DNA from: Flavobacterium buctense
GTDB lineage: Bacteria > Bacteroidota > Bacteroidia > Flavobacteriales > Flavobacteriaceae
Direction: 5' to 3'
Assembly (NCBI RefSeq): GCF_014486695.1
Contig: NZ_JACTAB010000006.1
Span: 62,001 to 126,000 of the forward strand
Length of the DNA: 64,000 bases
The notes under the pieces are model-generated. The model did not search any database. It was given only the letters and a program-made list of their open reading frames with translations, and was not told where the DNA came from. The position numbers and the translations under genes are program-made. Each line of letters begins with the position of its first letter. Positions within the stretch are counted from its first letter, which is position 1. Of the stretch, positions 60,310 through 64,000 are shown piece after piece.

Positions 60310-61260
60310 TTATTTTTTAGTGGCTCTTTCAAGTCGATCATTTATGGATTGTCCAAGGCTTTCATTGGGAAAACGCTCTACAACAATTAGAGACAAGTTC
60401 ATTTTATCCAGCCTGTGCAGGGCTTTATACAATTCTGCAGCTGCTTCTTTGTAATTTTTTTTGGGGGATACAATTTCTTGATGGACCACGTTTTCACTCG
60501 AAACTGCTTTGTAAAATGTCAGAGTTCCTATATTTTTCGTTTGGTTGTTTTGAATAAAATTTTCAATAGCATCCACTATAATAGTTTCGGTGGAAGGCGC
60601 GTAATGTTTTAACAGCATTCCGGGTGCTTCCGGGCTTATTTCATTAGTAGTTTTAATTTTCACTTTTCCAATAACCGATTCAATTTCATCCAATGAAAGC
60701 GCCCCTAAGCGATACAGTATGGGGTCATCACCTTCAAAACCGATGATGGTTGATTCTATACCGTTCTGACAAGCACCACCATCCAAAATCAAAGGAATTC
60801 TTTCCTGAAAGTAGTCCGAGACATGTTGGGCCGTAGTAGGACTAATAGACCCAAACGGATTAGCACTAGGCGCTACTAATGGAAAATCTAAATTGTGCAA
60901 CAATTCTAGAGTCAAAGGATGATTGGGAACTCTCACAGCTACCGTAGCTTTTCCGGCAGTTACCAAGTCAGGAATGTTATGGTTCTTAGGCAACACCAAA
61001 GTCAGAGAACCCGGCCAAAAATGCTCCGCTAAAACTTGGGCTTTTGGAGGTATAGAATTAGCGACTTTATCCAAATAGTCGATTGAATGGATGTGCACTA
61101 TTAAAGGGTTAAAAAGCGGTCTTCCTTTAGTTTCAAATATCTTTTTTATGGCTATTTCATCATAAGCATTCGCTGCCAATCCGTAAACGGTTTCGGTTGG
61201 AATTGCAATATTTTCGGAGGCTTTCAATAGTGCAATGGCTTTTAAAATTTCTCGATTCAT
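60310..61260 (-). CDS. L-threonylcarbamoyladenylate synthase (Sua5/YrdC/TsaC)
   Basis: A 316-residue enzyme making threonylcarbamoyl-AMP for the t6A37 modification of ANN-decoding tRNAs. The YrdC domain (about 1-200) has IAIPTETVYGLAANAYDE, KGRPLFNPLIVHI, WPGSLTLVL, VAVRVPNHPLTLELL and APSANPFGSISPTTAQHV. A C-terminal Sua5 domain (about 215-316) follows a SPEAPGMLLKHYAPST hinge. The ATG at 61260 follows the preceding stop by 2 bp; an upstream start at 61275 would overlap that gene. Confidence 0.94.
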   Translation of the reverse strand: MNREILKAIALLKASENIAIPTETVYGLAANAYDEIAIKKIFETKGRPLFNPLIVHIHSIDYLDKVANSIPPKAQVLAEHFWPGSLTLVLPKNHNIPDLVTAGKATVAVRVPNHPLTLELLHNLDFPLVAPSANPFGSISPTTAQHVSDYFQERIPLILDGGACQNGIESTIIGFEGDDPILYRLGALSLDEIESVIGKVKIKTTNEISPEAPGMLLKHYAPSTETIIVDAIENFIQNNQTKNIGTLTFYKAVSSENVVHQEIVSPKKNYKEAAAELYKALHRLDKMNLSLIVVERFPNESLGQSINDRLERATKK

Positions 61261-61262
61261 AC

Positions 61263-62099
61263 TTAGGGGTTGCAAAAATCACAGTACATCGGATCTTCAG
61301 TTTCTTTATGATTAGGGTAGAGCGTCTCCGAGGTATAGTCACAGCGCTTACATTGGTATAAATAACTTAAGGTTGATTTGGTGGGTTGATTACACCATTG
61401 ACAAGGCAAACCACTTTTTGCTTCTACTATACCAAAGCCCGGAGTTTGACAATTCGGACAAAGCGAGGTTATTTTTTCGGACAGCTTGAGAGTGGCTTTT
61501 TCAATAACTTTCATTCGTCTCGGGTTAAACATCGCTCGCATGTCTGTTTCAGCAACAACTGGGGAATTATTGGCGGCAAGTTTGTGATAACTCGATTCCA
61601 ATAATTCCCATGTTTGGATTCCTTTCACTGAAGTTGTAATGCCTTTTTCTGTACTTTTTAAGATTACCGCATGTTCGGGGAAGCCGACAGTATTTACTAA
61701 TTTAACCAAGTCATGATAACATGTTAAGGTTGTTGCATTAAAGTTTGTATCGAGACTAATTTCTCGTACGGATATTTCTAAATTATTTTTTAAGTCTATA
61801 AATAGTAAAATTTCTTCATCTGCATGGGCAAAAAACACCGTTGGGTGTGGTCCGAAAGATCCTTCGCTGGCAATGCCTAAATCGTACCCGGTTTGCTCAA
61901 GTGCCTGTAAACATTTTTCTCTAGCCGTTGTTAAAGCATCCGATTTTCGTTCAATTTCACCGGTAAAAGTGCCTAATAAATCGGTGTCAAAATCAGTCGG
62001 AACTACACAAGTAACGCCTAACTTTTCCTCCAAAATAGGCGCTATTACACGCTCTTTTGAATGCTTTGTGGCAATGAGAAGTTTTCTACCTTCAAACAT
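61263..62099 (-). CDS. Uncharacterised protein with C-terminal zinc ribbons (DUF6671-like)
   Basis: A 278-residue cytosolic protein. The N-terminal part has GRKLLIATKHSKERVIAPILEEKLGV and SDALTTAREKCLQALEQTGYDLGIASEGSFGPHP. The A-x-A-R-N helix followed by G-x-x-SEGSFG resembles the layout of YjjX/ITPase-type nucleotide-scavenging enzymes. The C-terminus has two CxxC pairs per ribbon (CPNCQTPG...CQWC; CKRCDYTS...CDFC). I believe it matches DUF6671. Function is unproven. It is coupled to the neighbours by a 1-bp overlap and a 2-bp gap. Confidence 0.75.
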   Translation of the reverse strand: MFEGRKLLIATKHSKERVIAPILEEKLGVTCVVPTDFDTDLLGTFTGEIERKSDALTTAREKCLQALEQTGYDLGIASEGSFGPHPTVFFAHADEEILLFIDLKNNLEISVREISLDTNFNATTLTCYHDLVKLVNTVGFPEHAVILKSTEKGITTSVKGIQTWELLESSYHKLAANNSPVVAETDMRAMFNPRRMKVIEKATLKLSEKITSLCPNCQTPGFGIVEAKSGLPCQWCNQPTKSTLSYLYQCKRCDYTSETLYPNHKETEDPMYCDFCNP

Positions 62100-62380
62100 T
62101 ATTGTTTTTCAAATTGGATGGTAATTTCACCTTTGATAACCAAATTTAAATTGTTCGACTTTGAATCGGCAATCAATTGTTTGATGGTTTCTTTGGTTTC
62201 AGTAAGCTCAAGAACTCTTTTTTTAGAATGTTCAATATCCTGGTTAAAGCGAATGTGTTTACTGAAATCTTCTCTTTGGTGATAGTCAATTTTATAATTA
62301 AATAGGGCTGTTAAAATGCTGTCTGCATCTTCCGAAGAGAATTTACCGTCAATTAATTTGTAGGCTGTATTGTTTTCCAT
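62099..62380 (-). CDS. Small hypothetical protein
   Basis: A 93-residue soluble, charged protein (MENNTAYKLIDGKFSSEDADSILTALFNYKIDYHQREDFSK...ELTETKETIKQLIADSKS). The middle is probably a helical hairpin with coiled-coil character; the C-terminus LNLVIKGEITIQF would be a beta strand. It is first of a tightly packed minus-strand unit and shares one base with the next gene. No family recognised. It starts 35 bp after the icd stop. Confidence 0.75.
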   Translation of the reverse strand: MENNTAYKLIDGKFSSEDADSILTALFNYKIDYHQREDFSKHIRFNQDIEHSKKRVLELTETKETIKQLIADSKSNNLNLVIKGEITIQFEKQ

Positions 62381-62415
62381 TAGTGCTATTTTAATTTTTT
62401 TTAATTAGTTCAATT

Positions 62416-63852
62416 TTATTGTCCTTGTCCCAAGGAATACCCCGCTTTTCCATCAAATTCATAGAGGTTTTCCGTTTTTATTACGTCAATTGAGCTCTCT
62501 TCGGCTTTTGACAGTAAACTAAGGATGCTGCTTTTTAAAAAGGGTGCTCCGTTTACCGGTTTGTATCTGCAACGCCAGTGATCGGTGCAATAAGTTTCAT
62601 TGAAGCCGTCGGGCCATACTTTAATCCCACGATTAGTAATCATGCTCAATTGATAATTGTCGGTAGTAAGTTTTTTCATTTCGCCTGCAAGTGCATTGGG
62701 GTCTGTTCCATTCCAGTGGACAAACAAATCAACTCCAACTAATTCCTTAGCCTTAGCCGGTTTTTTAACGTATTTCGGAAGATTTAAACCGGTGTCTTTT
62801 TTATAAGAGACTTCTTTTAATAGGGTAGGTTTTTTACCAAGGTTAGCTATTACCGCTTGGGCAAATTCCTTAGTGCCCACTTTTTGTTTACTAGTGCCTT
62901 CTTTGTAGATGTCGTAAGTATGTATCCCATCTTCAATGGTTTTTAGCCAAGCGTTCTGCACTTTTTCGGCTACCTCCGTTTGGCCTATATGAGTTAACAT
63001 CATCACGGCGCCTTCTAATAAACCTGATGGATTCGCAACGTTTTGGCCGGCTCTTCTTGGGGCCGAACCGTGTATGGCTTCAAACATGGCGCACTCTTCG
63101 CCTATGTTGGCGGAACCGGCCAATCCTACGGAACCGGCAATTTGTGCTGCTACGTCTGATAAGACATCGCCATAAAGATTCAAGGTTACAATTACATCAA
63201 ATACTTCGGGCGTATCGGCCATTTTTGCGGCTCCAATGTCAATGATCCAATGTTCGTTTTCAATGTCCGGATATTCTGCCGCAATTTCATCAAAAACTTG
63301 ATGAAACAATCCGTCTGTCTGCTTCATGATATTGTCTTTGGTAAAGCAGGTTACTTTTTTACGACCATAGGTTTTGGCATATTCAAAAGCATACCTAACT
63401 ATTTTTTCACAACCCGGACGGCTTATCAATTTTAGACATTGAACTACTTCATCCGTTTGCTGGTGCTCAATACCGGCATATAAATCTTCTTCGTTTTCAC
63501 GGATAATCACAATGTCCATTTTGGGATGTTTGGTTTCCACAAACGGGTGTAAGCTCACACAGGGTCTTACATTGGAATACAATCCTAAAAATTTTCTGGT
63601 GGTAACATTTAAACTTTTATAGCCTCCGCCTTGTGGAGTAGTTATAGGCGCTTTTAAAAAAACTTTATTGTTGCGAATGGTTTCCCATGAACTAGAGGCA
63701 ATCCCGGAAGTATTGTCGGATAAGTATACTTTTTCTCCTACTTCAATTTCATCAATCTCCAGTTGAGCGCCGGCCGCCATGATGATTTCCAGAGTAGCGT
63801 CCATAATTTCCGGACCAATGCCATCTCCTTTTGCCACAGTAATTCTAGTCAT
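62416..63852 (-). CDS. icd: NADP-dependent isocitrate dehydrogenase, long form
   Basis: A 478-residue TCA-cycle enzyme decarboxylating isocitrate to 2-oxoglutarate. The substrate loop is SLNVTTRKFLGLYSNVRPCVSL, the catalytic/metal region is NLYGDVLSDVAAQIAGSVGLAGSANIG and the nucleotide site is AIHGSAPRRAGQNVANPSG. A C-terminal extension of about 140 residues beyond the E. coli enzyme (GVDLFVHWNGTDPNALAGEM...YCTDHWRCRYKP) marks the Thermus/Rickettsia-type long form. The upstream GAACTTTG is one mismatch from a -7 box. Confidence 0.95.
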   Translation of the reverse strand: MTRITVAKGDGIGPEIMDATLEIIMAAGAQLEIDEIEVGEKVYLSDNTSGIASSSWETIRNNKVFLKAPITTPQGGGYKSLNVTTRKFLGLYSNVRPCVSLHPFVETKHPKMDIVIIRENEEDLYAGIEHQQTDEVVQCLKLISRPGCEKIVRYAFEYAKTYGRKKVTCFTKDNIMKQTDGLFHQVFDEIAAEYPDIENEHWIIDIGAAKMADTPEVFDVIVTLNLYGDVLSDVAAQIAGSVGLAGSANIGEECAMFEAIHGSAPRRAGQNVANPSGLLEGAVMMLTHIGQTEVAEKVQNAWLKTIEDGIHTYDIYKEGTSKQKVGTKEFAQAVIANLGKKPTLLKEVSYKKDTGLNLPKYVKKPAKAKELVGVDLFVHWNGTDPNALAGEMKKLTTDNYQLSMITNRGIKVWPDGFNETYCTDHWRCRYKPVNGAPFLKSSILSLLSKAEESSIDVIKTENLYEFDGKAGYSLGQGQ

Positions 63853-63961
63853 ATAGTTTTATTTTATGATTTGTTCGGGGCAAAGTTCAATATTCCATTT
63901 CATATATTTTTATTTATATTATTAATAAGATATATAAAATATTTTAATGAACAAACCCGCA

Positions 63962-64000
63962 TCATTTACCGGCATATTTAATAGAAACCCAACCAATAAT
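63962..64000 (-). CDS. Possible C-terminus of a gene cut off by the window edge
   Basis: On minus, the last codons read IIGWVSIKYAGK followed by TGA at 63962-63964, which looks like a protein C-terminus. On plus the same stretch has an ATG at 63947 with a frame MNKPASFTGIF... to the edge, so the alternative is the N-terminus of a plus-strand gene. Too little is visible to choose or name it. Confidence 0.3.
   Translation of the reverse strand: MIGWVSIKYAGK

Overview
The window looks like chromosomal DNA from a Flavobacterium-type member of the Bacteroidota. The evidence is an AT-rich sequence, TAnnTTTG -7 promoter boxes instead of sigma70 -10 boxes, almost no Shine-Dalgarno motifs, several TTG starts, three proteins with type IX secretion (T9SS) type A C-terminal sorting domains, and lineage-typical genes (bshA, a fused alpha/beta E1 dehydrogenase, long-form NADP isocitrate dehydrogenase). 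I see no rRNA, tRNA, CRISPR array, prophage or insertion sequence. Most of the window is housekeeping, envelope and secretion genes.

Layout. 1-0.8 kb: a partial lipoprotein gene and a decayed reading frame carrying a 21-bp tandem repeat. 0.8-4.4 kb (minus): a monooxygenase-fold protein, ridA and an lptD-like gene. 4.5-15.8 kb (plus): two tandem cell-wall amidases, an MCE/MlaD protein, a two-gene HdrC/HdrB-like Fe-S pair split by a HAD-like gene, a large NagZ-like/beta-lactamase-fold fusion, bshA and a small lipoprotein. 15.8-23.7 kb: a beta-barrel protein, aroC, a dicarboxylate symporter, a T9SS cargo protein, an unlisted 45-residue membrane protein, a DCC-family protein, mutS2 and ung. 23.7-30.3 kb (minus): envelope proteins, an operon with two transglutaminase-fold proteins and a cytosolic solute-binding-like protein, a nucleoside phosphorylase, a SUI1 homologue and an IPNS-like oxygenase. 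30.5-38.3 kb: the E1 fusion, a metallopeptidase-like protein, katG, a prohibitin-like protein and hemN. 38.3-45.8 kb (minus): two T9SS proteins, one of 1887 residues with a mosaic of adhesive domains. 46-52.8 kb: YceI, an ABC exporter, a MORN/DnaJ-zinc-finger protein, a GNAT enzyme and ilvE. 53-55.5 kb: a DUF4920/cytochrome lipoprotein/mnmD operon and a duplicated small-protein cassette. 55.5-60.3 kb: oxyR and a bicarbonate cluster (SulP transporter, carbonic anhydrase, SbtA-like permease). 60.3-63.9 kb (minus): threonylcarbamoyl-AMP synthase, two poorly known genes and icd.

Functional links. OxyR (55.5 kb) very likely controls katG (33.5 kb): the katG promoter has three of four OxyR quarter-sites at exact 11-bp periodicity, and OxyR keeps Cys199 and Cys208. 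The hemN promoter has a TGA-N6-TCA palindrome centred near -41.5, the class II activator position of FNR-type regulators. The amidases and the NagZ-like/beta-lactamase fusion fit peptidoglycan turnover. SulP, carbonic anhydrase and SbtA fit inorganic-carbon acquisition by a heterotroph. The least explained items are the palindrome-rich leader of the IPNS-like gene, the transglutaminase/solute-binding operon, the inverted-repeat element at 27.75-27.85 kb and the duplicated 64-67-residue protein cassettes.
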